Below, in pieces: positions 1-6,913 of a stretch of DNA of 7,870 nt. This DNA is from Ruminococcus flavefaciens. GTDB lineage: Bacteria; Bacillota; Clostridia; Oscillospirales; Ruminococcaceae. Location of the stretch: NCBI GenBank assembly GCA_902792495.1, contig CADBAC010000260.1, positions 1 through 7,870 on the forward strand, in the 5' to 3' direction. Every line of letters begins with the position of its first letter. Within the stretch, counting starts at the first letter, position 1. Made by a program: the position numbers and the translations under genes. Below the pieces are notes generated by a model. That model did not search any database, was not told the origin of the DNA, and worked only from the letters and a program-made list of their open reading frames with translations.

Positions 1-623
1 TCGTCCAGCATAGCGGAAACGGGAGGCATAGCGGCTACGTTCTTTTCGAGGATGTCGATGACCTTTTCATCAGCGAAAGGCAGAAGCTGTACAAGGAAGC
101 CGCCTGCCGCCTTAACGGTCAGGTCGGGATTCACCAGTACGCCCAGACTGCAAACTGTAGGTATCTGTTCGCTTGTGGCGTAATAGTTTGCGATATCCTC
201 GGCGATCTCGCCTGAAACAAGTGGGATGACTCCCACGTAAGGCTCTTTCAGTCCCATATCCTTTACGACTGAGAGAGTGCCGTCAGTACCCACAGCGCCG
301 CCTACGTCCAGTTTGCCCTGAGCGTTGAGAGGTATCTCCACAACGGGATTTACCACACAGCTCTTGACGTTGCCCCAGTTATCGGCAACAGCGGTAAGCT
401 GACCCGCAGGGCCGCCGCCGTCCACACGGAGAGTGATGGTGTCGTTCTCGCCTTTGAGCATATAGCCCATAAGTGAAGCGGCGATAGTAAGTCTTCCCAG
501 ACCTGCTGTGATAACGGCCGAGGTCTTGTGGATGCGTTCTATTTCGGATACGATATCCTTAGCGTCCAGGACTTCCGCAAAAGCAGAACCGTCCGCTGAA
601 ATTGCTCTGTATAATTTACCCAA
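1..623 (-). CDS. hslO: Hsp33 redox-regulated chaperone HslO (partial, C-terminus off left edge)
   Basis: Hsp33 is a cytoplasmic holdase chaperone switched on by oxidation and unfolding. Reading the minus strand gives 207 residues of its N-terminal core domain. Family signatures visible are TIAASLMGYMLKGEN (about 46-60), a Gly-rich RVDGGGPAGQL strand (66-76), GNVKSCV, LSVVKDMGLKEPYVG (117-131), LVSGEIAEDIANYYATSEQ (135-153) and GVLVNPD (161-167). Full-length family members are near 290 residues, so about 80 are missing, including the C-terminal zinc-binding Cys switch, which cannot be checked here. The start is TTG at 621-623: an in-frame TGA lies 9 bases upstream and no usable ATG occurs before residue 52. 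The AGGA of AAAGGATGAG provides a ribosome site about 9 bases away; the ATG inside that site is followed at once by a stop. A promoter within the upstream repeat probably drives it. Identification is secure; function is inferred from family. Confidence 0.93.
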   Translation of the reverse strand, partial: MGKLYRAISADGSAFAEVLDAKDIVSEIERIHKTSAVITAGLGRLTIAASLMGYMLKGENDTITLRVDGGGPAGQLTAVADNWGNVKSCVVNPVVEIPLNAQGKLDVGGAVGTDGTLSVVKDMGLKEPYVGVIPLVSGEIAEDIANYYATSEQIPTVCSLGVLVNPDLTVKAAGGFLVQLLPFADEKVIDILEKNVAAMPPVSAMLD

Positions 624-635
624 TTTATCTCATCC

Positions 636-801
636 TTTCTTTTAATTCGGAATTTTCTTTTAATTCGGAATTCGGAAAGCGGAATTCGGAATTATATGTG
701 TCAGCTTCGCTGACAGATTTAAAATTATATAATTACTATTTCAATTTGTCCACGTCAGGGGACACCATAATTCCGAATTCCTAATTCCGCATTCCGAATT
801 A
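636..801. repeat. MITE-like foldback element built of AATTCGGAATT iterations
   Basis: This gap between hslO and the methyltransferase is almost entirely palindromic. The left arm (about 662-702) and the right arm (about 761-801) are imperfect inverted repeats made of iterated AATTCGGAATT, sharing GGAATTCGGAATTAT followed by GTGTC. Two internal hairpins occupy the middle: a 7-bp stem at 699-705/709-715 with a TTC loop, and a 5-bp stem at 747-751/760-764. At the left border an 18-bp sequence is tandemly duplicated (636-653 and 654-671). The right end overlaps the TAA stop of the methyltransferase. No ORF of note lies inside. The structure is that of a small non-autonomous repeat; no transposase is present, so mobility is inference. 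Confidence 0.75.
724..752 (-). promoter_or_regulatory. Candidate sigma-A promoter for hslO, inside the foldback repeat
   Basis: On the minus strand, TGGACA (752-747, 5 of 6 to TTGACA) is followed after exactly 17 bases by a perfect TATAAT (729-724). The predicted start is near 717, giving a leader of about 90 bases to the hslO TTG codon that begins with the 699-715 hairpin. The -35 hexamer overlaps the base of the 747-764 hairpin. AT-rich repeats can produce chance hexamers, so this is a prediction. Confidence 0.6.
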
Positions 802-1569
802 TCGAAGCGTTTGTCCGTTGTCGATGCACCTTGCCACGTAGACAATGCGCTGTGTAGTTTCTGTCGGAGGCTCAAAAGTGTCGTCGCCGTACTTGGCGAT
901 GGCCTCAAATCCTGCATTTTTCAGCAGCTTTTCGATATTCTCCTCGCTGTAAGCCTTTTCCGAGAAGCTGTCATTGGTACGGGAGTAAAGCCCGTTTTCC
1001 TCACGCTCGAAGAATTCCAGATTCATCTTCACCTCGTCGGTGTCGGGGACGAGTGTGTTCTCCCACACGCAGTAGACGTTGTCGGTCTCATAGGTGAAAG
1101 TGTTGTTTGCGAGGATGCTGCGGTGCTTGTAGAGAGTGTTCACATCGAAGATGAAAAGTCCCTCCTGTTCGGAGAAAAACGCTACATTCTCAAATACCTT
1201 CCTCACATCGTCAAGGGACGCAAGGTGATTGATGCTGTCAAGGGCGCATATGGTAATGTCGATAGTGCCGTACATTTCAAAATGGCGCATATCCTGACAA
1301 AGATACTGAATATTCAGTCCGCTGTCGAATTTCTTCTCGATAGCCATACCAAGCATTTCGTCGGAGAGGTCAACTCCGATAACATCGTAGCCAAGCCCTG
1401 CCATGACCTCGGAGATACTTCCCGTACCGCAGGCGAGGTCAAGGAGGATATTCTCCTTTGTCTGCTTGAATTTCTTTATTATCTCGTGGAAATATTCCCC
1501 ACGCTTCTTATAGTCGATATTTGCCGTCAGCTCATCGTAATATCGGGCAAAAACGCTGTATCCGCTCAT
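799..1569 (-). CDS. Class I SAM-dependent methyltransferase
   Basis: A 256-residue protein with a Rossmann-type SAM-binding domain. Motif I is DLACGTG at 44-50, the acidic end of strand 2 is D67 in VIGVDLSD, and the next strand region has CQDMRHF (91-97) and ICALDSINHL (107-116). The N-terminus FARYYDELTANIDYKKRGEYF is typical of a widespread Clostridia methyltransferase group often seen near hslO. The substrate is unknown and I do not assign one. The start is the ATG at 1567-1569, preceded by AGGAGATGATAAA; an upstream extension in the same frame lies within the preceding gene and is not family-like. The gene follows the lipoprotein gene by 11 bases and its ribosome site overlaps that gene's TAG, so the two are co-transcribed and probably translationally coupled. 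Its own TAA stop lies in the edge of the downstream repeat, and the last residues (about 248-256) may be insertion-derived. Confidence 0.9.
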   Translation of the reverse strand: MSGYSVFARYYDELTANIDYKKRGEYFHEIIKKFKQTKENILLDLACGTGSISEVMAGLGYDVIGVDLSDEMLGMAIEKKFDSGLNIQYLCQDMRHFEMYGTIDITICALDSINHLASLDDVRKVFENVAFFSEQEGLFIFDVNTLYKHRSILANNTFTYETDNVYCVWENTLVPDTDEVKMNLEFFEREENGLYSRTNDSFSEKAYSEENIEKLLKNAGFEAIAKYGDDTFEPPTETTQRIVYVARCIDNGQTLR

Positions 1570-1580
1570 TTTATCATCTC

Positions 1581-2330
1581 CTAAAAGCGACAGGCTATTA
1601 TTTTTCCGCTGTCTCCCTTTACTATAAGGAAAGGCGGATTGTCGAATATGGTGTCTGCGTGACTTCCGTCCTCCAGTATTCCCGATGGCAGACATGGCCT
1701 TATCCACCACACATCATATTCCTCATAATACTGAGTGATGTAGGTGGGATTTATTCTCTCGGTAATAGCAAGCATTTCACCGTTGCGCTCGATATGGTCG
1801 GCTTCAACTCTGTCTATGAAGTCCTGCCCCAGCACCGCAATGAAAACTTCCTTTGCCTTTGCGATAAGGTCAGCCTCATCAGCTACAGCACCGAGAGTAT
1901 CATTCGGCACCTTCGATACCTGGTCCACCAGAAAACATATCTCGTTATCGTAGTTGATGTAGTTCGTACCGTCGAAAATGTTGTATTTTTCATCGTAGTA
2001 GTTCTGTTCAACAAAAGCGACAGCATTGAAAGTTTCCTCGTCCACTTCGACTTTGCGGTCGATGGTCTGATGTATAGGTGACGATGTTTCGGCAGTAGTT
2101 TCGGGAACAGCCGTTGTTTCTGCGGACGTAGTTGCAGTTTCAGCTGTTGTGGTCGCCTTAGTCGTCGTTGCAGAAGTGGCAGTCTCCACGGTTGTTGTTG
2201 AAGTTGTTTCGGAAGTCTGCATTGCAGTGGTCACTGTCTCCGATATAACGGAAGAAGCACTTGTATCTCCGCATGAAACAAGCCCGCATAATAAAAGCGC
2301 TGCTGCGGCGATAATAACATATTTCTTCAT
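1581..2330 (-). CDS. Thr-rich lipoprotein of unknown function
   Basis: A 249-residue predicted lipoprotein. Residues 1-20 form a signal peptide (MKKY, a hydrophobic stretch, then a lipobox LVSC with the lipidated Cys at 20). Residues about 22-86 are a low-complexity Ser/Thr/Ala/Glu linker with recurrent TTT and ETT blocks, probably an extended surface spacer. The globular part (about 90-249) contains FVEQNYYDEKYNIFDGTNY, an alpha segment ADLIAKAKEVF, a VWWIRPCLP strand and a C-terminal FLIVKGDSGKIIACRF. That helix, tryptophan strand and terminal beta pair recall NTF2-like folds of secreted immunity or lipoprotein domains, but this is only a resemblance. The start is the ATG at 2328-2330, with AGGTGG at 2341-2336; GTG codons just upstream fall inside the ribosome site. 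It is the first gene of a two-gene unit with the methyltransferase. Only the lipoprotein nature is well supported. Confidence 0.85.
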   Translation of the reverse strand: MKKYVIIAAAALLLCGLVSCGDTSASSVISETVTTAMQTSETTSTTTVETATSATTTKATTTAETATTSAETTAVPETTAETSSPIHQTIDRKVEVDEETFNAVAFVEQNYYDEKYNIFDGTNYINYDNEICFLVDQVSKVPNDTLGAVADEADLIAKAKEVFIAVLGQDFIDRVEADHIERNGEMLAITERINPTYITQYYEEYDVWWIRPCLPSGILEDGSHADTIFDNPPFLIVKGDSGKIIACRF

Positions 2331-2347
2331 AAACACCACCTAAAGCA

Positions 2348-2369
2348 AAGGGCGGAAAACTCCGCCCTT
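2348..2369 (-). terminator. Rho-independent-type hairpin after secA, just ahead of the lipoprotein gene
   Basis: A 9-bp perfect stem (2348-2356 with 2361-2369, AAGGGCGGA on the plus strand) with a 4-base loop. On the minus strand it is followed by TTTGCTTT, a short imperfect U tract. It lies 18 bases before the ATG of the lipoprotein gene and borders that gene's ribosome site, so it could end secA transcripts or limit read-through into the next gene. Confidence 0.6.
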
Positions 2370-2373
2370 CTGA

Positions 2374-2459
2374 AATTGAGAATGCAGGATTGAGAATTGA
2401 GAATTATTCGACATATCCGCAAAAAACATTCTCAATTCTCCATTTTCAATTCTCAATTA
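2374..2459. repeat. Foldback element built of AATTGAGAATT iterations
   Basis: An 85-base palindromic element between the secA stop (2466) and the 2348-2369 hairpin. The left arm (2374-2405) and right arm (2428-2458) are about 31-bp imperfect inverted repeats made of AATTGAGAAT and ATTGAGAATTGAGAAT blocks, around a roughly 22-base unique centre. It has no coding content. The architecture matches the 636-801 element (iterated short AT-rich words as inverted arms, placed next to a stop codon), but the repeated word is different. Confidence 0.7.
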
Positions 2460-2465
2460 GTATAC

Positions 2466-3032
2466 TTACTGATTGTCCTTGCCCTTGCAGCACTTCTTGT
2501 ACTTCTTGCCGCTTCCGCATGGGCATGGATCGTTGTCGCCGATCTTCTTCACACGTACAGGCTCGCCGTCAAAGCTTCCGTCGCCTGCGCCTGCGTTAGG
2601 AGCATCAGGCTTAGCCACCTGTTCACGCTCAGGAGCTTCATTCTTCTGGAGCTTAACAGTGAGGAGCATACGAACGGTGTCTTCCTTGATGGAATCTACC
2701 ATAGCGTCGAACATCTCGAAGCCTTCGTAACGGTACTCGACAACAGGGTTCTTCTGACCGTATGAACGGAGACCGATACCCTTCTTGAGTTCTTCCATAT
2801 CGTCGATATGAGCCATCCACTTTGTATCAACGACCTTGAGGAGGATAACTCTTTCGAGTTCACGCATAACCTCTGAGCCGTATTCTTCTTCCTTGGCCTG
2901 ATAGATCTCTCCTGCCTTTTCGCTGAGAGCGGATGTGATATCTTCCTTGGATACGGATGAGATATCGTCCTCGTCGAAGTCCAGATCCTCAGGACCTGGG
3001 AGCCAGCCGAGGAAGTATTCCTTCAGGCCGAC
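2466..3032 (-). CDS. secA: SecA C-terminal part, out of frame with the rest of secA
   Basis: These 188 codons continue SecA in another frame from the N-terminal part. The translation begins [17 protein letters not shown] and runs through the helical scaffold region containing [23 protein letters not shown] and [17 protein letters not shown], both SecA hallmarks. It ends in a SEC-C zinc motif, [13 protein letters not shown], six residues before the end. This region links the motor to the preprotein and binds zinc and SecB or phospholipid in characterised SecAs. No start codon occurs before ATG 2865-2867, and that one sits inside the scaffold helix, so independent translation of a useful protein is unlikely. 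It should be read with the 2989-5202 frame as one gene of about 913 residues if repaired. The TAA stop is 7 bases before a foldback element. Confidence 0.9.
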   Translation of the reverse strand, partial: VGLKEYFLGWLPGPEDLDFDEDDISSVSKEDITSALSEKAGEIYQAKEEEYGSEVMRELERVILLKVVDTKWMAHIDDMEELKKGIGLRSYGQKNPVVEYRYEGFEMFDAMVDSIKEDTVRMLLTVKLQKNEAPEREQVAKPDAPNAGAGDGSFDGEPVRVKKIGDNDPCPCGSGKKYKKCCKGKDNQ

Positions 3033-5202
3033 ATTCGTCGTCGATGAGGTAAGCGTTTACCTTGTCTGTGATGAGGTCTTCCATCATGCTGAGGATCTTC
3101 TCATGGATATCTTCACCGTCGAGAACCTGGGCACGCTCGCTGTAGATGATCTCACGCTGTGTATTCATAACGTCGTCGTAGTTGAGGACGTTCTTTCTTA
3201 TGCTGAAGTTGTGACCCTCGACCTTCTTCTGTGAAGATTCGATGATCTTTGTGAGCATTTTGCTCTCGATAGGCATACCCTCGTCAACGTTGAGAGTCTT
3301 CATCATATTCTCAAGACGGTCGCCTGCGAAGATACGCATAAGGTCATCCTCAACAGAGAGGAAGAAGCAGCTTTCGCCCTCGTCGCCCTGACGTCCTGAA
3401 CGTCCACGGAGCTGGTTGTCGATACGTCTTGATTCGTGACGCTCTGTACCGAGGATGTAGAGACCGCCTGCCTCCTTGACAGCAACAGCCTTTTCCTTTA
3501 CCTCTGCGTTGAACTTATCGTAAAGTTCACGGTAAAGCTTTCTTGCAGCGAGGATCTCCTCGTTGTCTGTATCAGCGAAGCCGATAGCCTCGGAGATTAT
3601 CTCCTCGGGGATCTCACGCTTTCTCAGTTCTGCTCTTGCGAGGAATTCAGCGTTACCGCCCAGCATGATATCGGTACCACGTCCTGCCATGTTGGTAGCG
3701 ATGGTAACAGCGCCGTACTTACCTGCCTGAGCAACGATCTCAGCTTCCTTAGCGTGCTGCTTGGCGTTGAGGACTTCGTGCTTGATGCCTTTTCTCTTCA
3801 GCATAGCGGAGAGGAGCTCAGACTTCTCGATGGAAACTGTACCAACGAGGATAGGCTGTCCTTTATCGTGACACTCGATGATCTTGTCGATGATAGCTGC
3901 ATATTTGCCCTTTTCTGTGCTGTATACCTGATCGTTGTGGTCGATACGGATAACAGGCTTATTTGTAGGAATGGAGATAACGTCCAGTTTGTAGATCTCC
4001 TTGAACTCGTCTTCCTCTGTCATAGCAGTACCTGTCATACCTGACAGCTTTGCATACAGACGGAAGAAGTTCTGGAAAGTGATGGTAGCGAGAGTCTTGG
4101 ATTCGCTCTTTACCTTAACGCCTTCCTTAGCCTCGATAGCCTGGTGGAGACCGTCATTGAAACGACGTCCCATCATGAGACGGCCTGTGAATTCGTCAAC
4201 GATGATGATCTCGCCGTCCTTGACAACGTAGTCGATATCGTTCTTCATGACACCGTTAGCCTTGATAGCCTGATTGATGTGGTGGAGGAGAGTAAGGTTC
4301 TCTGAATCCATAAGGTTATCGATACGGAAAGCCTGTTCAGCCTTCTTTACACCACGCTGAGTGATAGTAGCTGTCTTGGCCTTCTCGTCGATGATATAGT
4401 CTGCGTTTTCTGCGATCTCGTCCTGATCCACCTTGTCATCTGTTTCAACAACGGTAGTGGAAGTGAGAGTCTTTGCGAAACGGTCAACGATAGTATAGAG
4501 GTCGGTGGACTTGTCACCACGGCCTGAAATGATAAGAGGAGTACGAGCCTCATCGATAAGGATCGAGTCCACCTCATCGACGATAGCGAAGTTAGGCTCA
4601 CGCTGAACACGGTCTTCCTTGTGTGTTACCATGTTGTCACGGAGGTAGTCGAAGCCCAGCTCGTTATTTGTAGCATAAGTTACATCGCAGTTGTAAGCGG
4701 CACGTCTCTGGTCGTTGTTGAGACCGTGGAGGATACATCCTACGGTAAGTCCCAGCCAGCGGAGGACCTTGCCCATTTCCTCAGCCTGAGTCTTGGCGAG
4801 GTAGTCGTTAACTGTTACGACGTGAACGCCCTTGCCTGAGAGAGCGTTGAGGTATGAAGCAACGCAGGCAACGAGAGTTTTACCTTCACCTGTCTTCATT
4901 TCAGCGATACGTCCCTGATGGAGAACGATAGCACCGATGATCTGTACAGGATAAGGCTTCTTCTCAAGTACACGCCAAGCGGCTTCTCTTACAGTAGCAA
5001 GAGCCTCAGGGAGGATAGTATCGAGAGTTTCGCCCTCTTCCAGTCTGTCTTTGAATTCCTGTGTCTTAGCCTTCAGATCAGCGTCTGAGAGAGCTGTATA
5101 CTCTTCGTCGAGAGCGAGAACTTTATTTTTTATCGGTTCGATACGCTTGAGCTCACGGTTTGAATAAGCGTTAGGTCCGAATAATCCTTTGAATAAACCC
5201 AT
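2989..5202 (-). CDS. secA: Preprotein translocase ATPase SecA, N-terminal 737 residues (frameshifted)
   Basis: SecA is the essential cytoplasmic ATPase that drives preproteins through SecYEG. Visible are Walker A GEGKT (105-109), the DEAD-box-like [16 protein letters not shown] (208-223) with D209/E210, the preprotein-crosslinking domain (about 228-370), [12 protein letters not shown] (389-400), the second motor domain with [15 protein letters not shown] (502-516), and [14 protein letters not shown] (598-611). The helical scaffold starts near 618. Residues up to DDE (723) follow the family; the last 14 (ending at TGA 2989-2991) are out-of-frame residues after a shift near 3033. The start ATG at 5200-5202 gives the typical [10 protein letters not shown]-terminus, with AAAGGCGG 10-17 bases ahead. 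Because secA is essential, either a sequence error or a very recent indel is more likely than a stable truncated gene. Identity is certain; the state of the gene is not. Confidence 0.95.
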   Translation of the reverse strand: MGLFKGLFGPNAYSNRELKRIEPIKNKVLALDEEYTALSDADLKAKTQEFKDRLEEGETLDTILPEALATVREAAWRVLEKKPYPVQIIGAIVLHQGRIAEMKTGEGKTLVACVASYLNALSGKGVHVVTVNDYLAKTQAEEMGKVLRWLGLTVGCILHGLNNDQRRAAYNCDVTYATNNELGFDYLRDNMVTHKEDRVQREPNFAIVDEVDSILIDEARTPLIISGRGDKSTDLYTIVDRFAKTLTSTTVVETDDKVDQDEIAENADYIIDEKAKTATITQRGVKKAEQAFRIDNLMDSENLTLLHHINQAIKANGVMKNDIDYVVKDGEIIIVDEFTGRLMMGRRFNDGLHQAIEAKEGVKVKSESKTLATITFQNFFRLYAKLSGMTGTAMTEEDEFKEIYKLDVISIPTNKPVIRIDHNDQVYSTEKGKYAAIIDKIIECHDKGQPILVGTVSIEKSELLSAMLKRKGIKHEVLNAKQHAKEAEIVAQAGKYGAVTIATNMAGRGTDIMLGGNAEFLARAELRKREIPEEIISEAIGFADTDNEEILAARKLYRELYDKFNAEVKEKAVAVKEAGGLYILGTERHESRRIDNQLRGRSGRQGDEGESCFFLSVEDDLMRIFAGDRLENMMKTLNVDEGMPIESKMLTKIIESSQKKVEGHNFSIRKNVLNYDDVMNTQREIIYSERAQVLDGEDIHEKILSMMEDLITDKVNAYLIDDECRPEGILPRLAPRS

Positions 5203-5343
5203 GATAAGTTTACCGCCTTTACATTTATTTTCACGGCTTTTTTCATCTTCGGTCTGTGGCAAAACGCACTGTCACAGGCTGAATTCTGCACTGTGATGAA
5301 ATCGGCCTGTATATTCACAATAAATTACAAATACACATAATAT

Positions 5344-5372
5344 ATTTTACCGCAAATAATAATATTTGTCAA
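5344..5372 (-). promoter_or_regulatory. Sigma-A promoter of secA
   Basis: On the minus strand a perfect TTGACA (5372-5367) is separated by 17 bases from TAAAAT (5349-5344, 5 of 6 to TATAAT). Transcription would start near 5337, leaving an untranslated leader of about 135 bases before the secA ATG. The rest of the 290-base gap between secA and dpaA holds this leader and the dpaA upstream region. I saw no riboswitch or convincing leader gene in it. Confidence 0.8.
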
Positions 5373-5492
5373 TACCGCATTTGAATATAGCAGGTAGAAA
5401 AAACTATGTTGAAAACTGTCAATGTGACATCAGCCCCGTATATCGCATGATATCGGAGTGCAGATATGAGATAGCAGGAGGAGGAATATACA

Positions 5493-6326
5493 GTGGAAAA
5501 ATTACTTATTGCAGGCGGAGATATGCGGCAGCTGTACTGCGGCCGCCGCTTGTCCGGGAAGTTTGAAGTGTCTGTAACGGGCTTTGACGTGGATATGCTC
5601 CCCGATGGGATAGCGGAGGAAAATGACGGAAAGTGCCGATATGCGGTTCTTCCGGTGCCGCCCCTTGATGAAAGCGGAAACGTCAATACTCCCTGTTTCA
5701 GCGGCAGTATGACTGTCAGCGATGTGAAACGGAGACTTGCGCCCGATGCCGTGATATTCGCAGGCAGGGTGAATGATGAACTTCGTCTGCTTTTCGACGG
5801 ATATGAGGTGCTTGACTACATGGAGCGTGAGGAGCTTAGTCTGCGCAATGCCGTACCTACCGCAGAAGGAGCGGTTCAGATAGCCCTTGAGGAAATGCCC
5901 GTGACTCTCAGCGGTACAAAGGTGCTTATTGTCGGAATGGGACGCATAGGCACTGCTCTTGCGGAGATACTCAAAGGTTTCGGTGCGGACATTACCGCCG
6001 CTGTCAGAAATGCAAAGGGAGCGGCAAAGGCGGCGCTTCTCGGTGTTAAGTCGGTATGCACTAAGGAAATGCCCCACGGATACGGACTTGTATTCAACAC
6101 CGTTCCGTCCATGATATTCGGCAGGGAGGAACTCAGCCGCTTCGGGAAAGATACCCTTTTCATTGACCTTGCCTCAAAGCCCGGCGGCATAGATCTCGCA
6201 TCTGCCCAGGAACTGGGGATGAAAGTGGTGTGGGCGCTGGGACTTCCCGGCAAGACCGCTCCCGTGACCGCCGGAGAGATAATCGCCGAAACCATAAAGA
6301 ATATGATATCGGAAAGGGGAGAATGA
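5493..6326 (+). CDS. dpaA: Dipicolinate synthase subunit A (DpaA/SpoVFA)
   Basis: DpaA and DpaB together oxidise the dihydrodipicolinate-pathway intermediate to dipicolinic acid in the mother cell; DPA is then loaded into the forespore core with calcium. The 277-residue product is close to the family size (just under 300). It has an N-terminal domain (1-115), the signature RNAVPTAEGAVQIALEE (118-134), an NAD(P)-binding Rossmann motif VGMGRIG (147-153), IDLASKPGGIDL (224-235) and the C-terminal LGLPGKTAPVTAGEII (249-264). The GTG start at 5493-5495 is well supported by AGGAGGAGG 8 bases upstream. It is divergent from secA. A sigma-K-type promoter would be expected, but I found no convincing match upstream. 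The stop overlaps the region of the dpaB start, which indicates an operon. Its presence points to a sporulating lineage. Confidence 0.95.
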   Translation: MEKLLIAGGDMRQLYCGRRLSGKFEVSVTGFDVDMLPDGIAEENDGKCRYAVLPVPPLDESGNVNTPCFSGSMTVSDVKRRLAPDAVIFAGRVNDELRLLFDGYEVLDYMEREELSLRNAVPTAEGAVQIALEEMPVTLSGTKVLIVGMGRIGTALAEILKGFGADITAAVRNAKGAAKAALLGVKSVCTKEMPHGYGLVFNTVPSMIFGREELSRFGKDTLFIDLASKPGGIDLASAQELGMKVVWALGLPGKTAPVTAGEIIAETIKNMISERGE

Positions 6327-6328
6327 CC

Positions 6329-6913
6329 ATGTACGATAAACTGAAAGGACTGCGTATCGGCTATGCGCTGACGGGTTCGTTCTGCACCTTTGAGAAAAGC
6401 CTGCGTCAGGCGGAAAGACTGCGTGAACTGGGAGCGGAACTTCTGCCCGTTATGTCGGAGAATGCCGCATCCACCGATACCAGATTCGGCACGGCCGCCG
6501 AACATATAAAGCGGCTTTCGGACATATGCGGACGGGACGTTATAACCACATCGGCGGAGGCTGAACCCATCGGGCCCGAATCACTGACGGACATAATGGC
6601 GGTCGCTCCCTGTACATCCAATACCGCCGCAAAGCTGGCAGGAAGCATAACGGATACCGCTGTGACTATGGCTGTGAAGTCCCATCTGCGAAGCGGAAAG
6701 CCCGTGGTGCTTGCCATAGCCTCCAATGATTCACTGCTCGGTTCGGCAAGGAATATCGGTGAACTGTTCAACCGCAAGAATTATTATTTCGTTCCCATGA
6801 AGCAGGACGACATAATAAAAAAGCCTGCTTCACTTGTGGCGGAGTTTGATATGCTCCCCGATGCAATAGAAGCGGCTCTCGACGGTATCCAGCTACGCCC
6901 GATAATACAGTAG
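6329..6913 (+). CDS. dpaB: Dipicolinate synthase subunit B (DpaB/SpoVFB), flavoprotein family
   Basis: The 194-residue second subunit of dipicolinate synthase has a flavoprotein-like alpha/beta fold. Diagnostic segments are RIGYALTGSFCTF (9-21), IMAVAPCTSNTAAKLAGSITDT (about 89-110) with the P-C-T/S-x-N-T turn of this superfamily, GKPVVLAIASND (123-134) and a C-terminal VPMKQDDIIKKP (155-166). I chose ATG 6329-6331 because GGAG at 6318-6321 is 7 bases away. The ATG two codons earlier (6323-6325) overlaps the dpaA TGA but lies only 1-2 bases from that site; either start changes the protein by two residues. The gene is coupled to dpaA. The TAG stop (6911-6913) belongs to the first unit of the downstream hairpin array. 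No aspartokinase or asd gene follows, unlike the Bacillus subtilis operon. Confidence 0.94.
   Translation: MYDKLKGLRIGYALTGSFCTFEKSLRQAERLRELGAELLPVMSENAASTDTRFGTAAEHIKRLSDICGRDVITTSAEAEPIGPESLTDIMAVAPCTSNTAAKLAGSITDTAVTMAVKSHLRSGKPVVLAIASNDSLLGSARNIGELFNRKNYYFVPMKQDDIIKKPASLVAEFDMLPDAIEAALDGIQLRPIIQ

Noticed and set aside
629..631. ATG start for hslO inside the AAGGATGAG site
   Set aside because: ATG-AGA-TAA stops after two codons and is in the wrong frame; the TTG at 621-623 is used instead.
811..1584. Long plus-strand open frame of 257 codons
   Set aside because: It is the exact antisense of the methyltransferase gene, shows no family signature and lacks a ribosome site.
2992..3056. Programmed ribosomal frameshift in secA
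   Set aside because: No slippery heptamer or A/T run occurs in the window where both frames are open, no SecA is known to need one, and a few residues seem to be missing.
3436..4044. Plus-strand open frame of 202 codons
   Set aside because: It is antisense to the conserved motor domain of secA; the composition is a shadow of SecA codons.
5130..5246. SecM-like leader ORF ([15 protein letters not shown]...) overlapping the secA start
   Set aside because: It has a weak ribosome site, no hydrophobic signal segment or arrest motif, and runs about 70 bases into secA in another frame.
5377..5475. Sigma-K or sigma-E promoter for dpaA
   Set aside because: CATGATATC near 5448 only partly fits CATAnnnTA and has no proper -35 partner, so it was not called.
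5369..5686. Minus-strand open frame of 105 codons over the start of dpaA
   Set aside because: It is antisense to dpaA and overlaps the secA promoter; no protein-like pattern.
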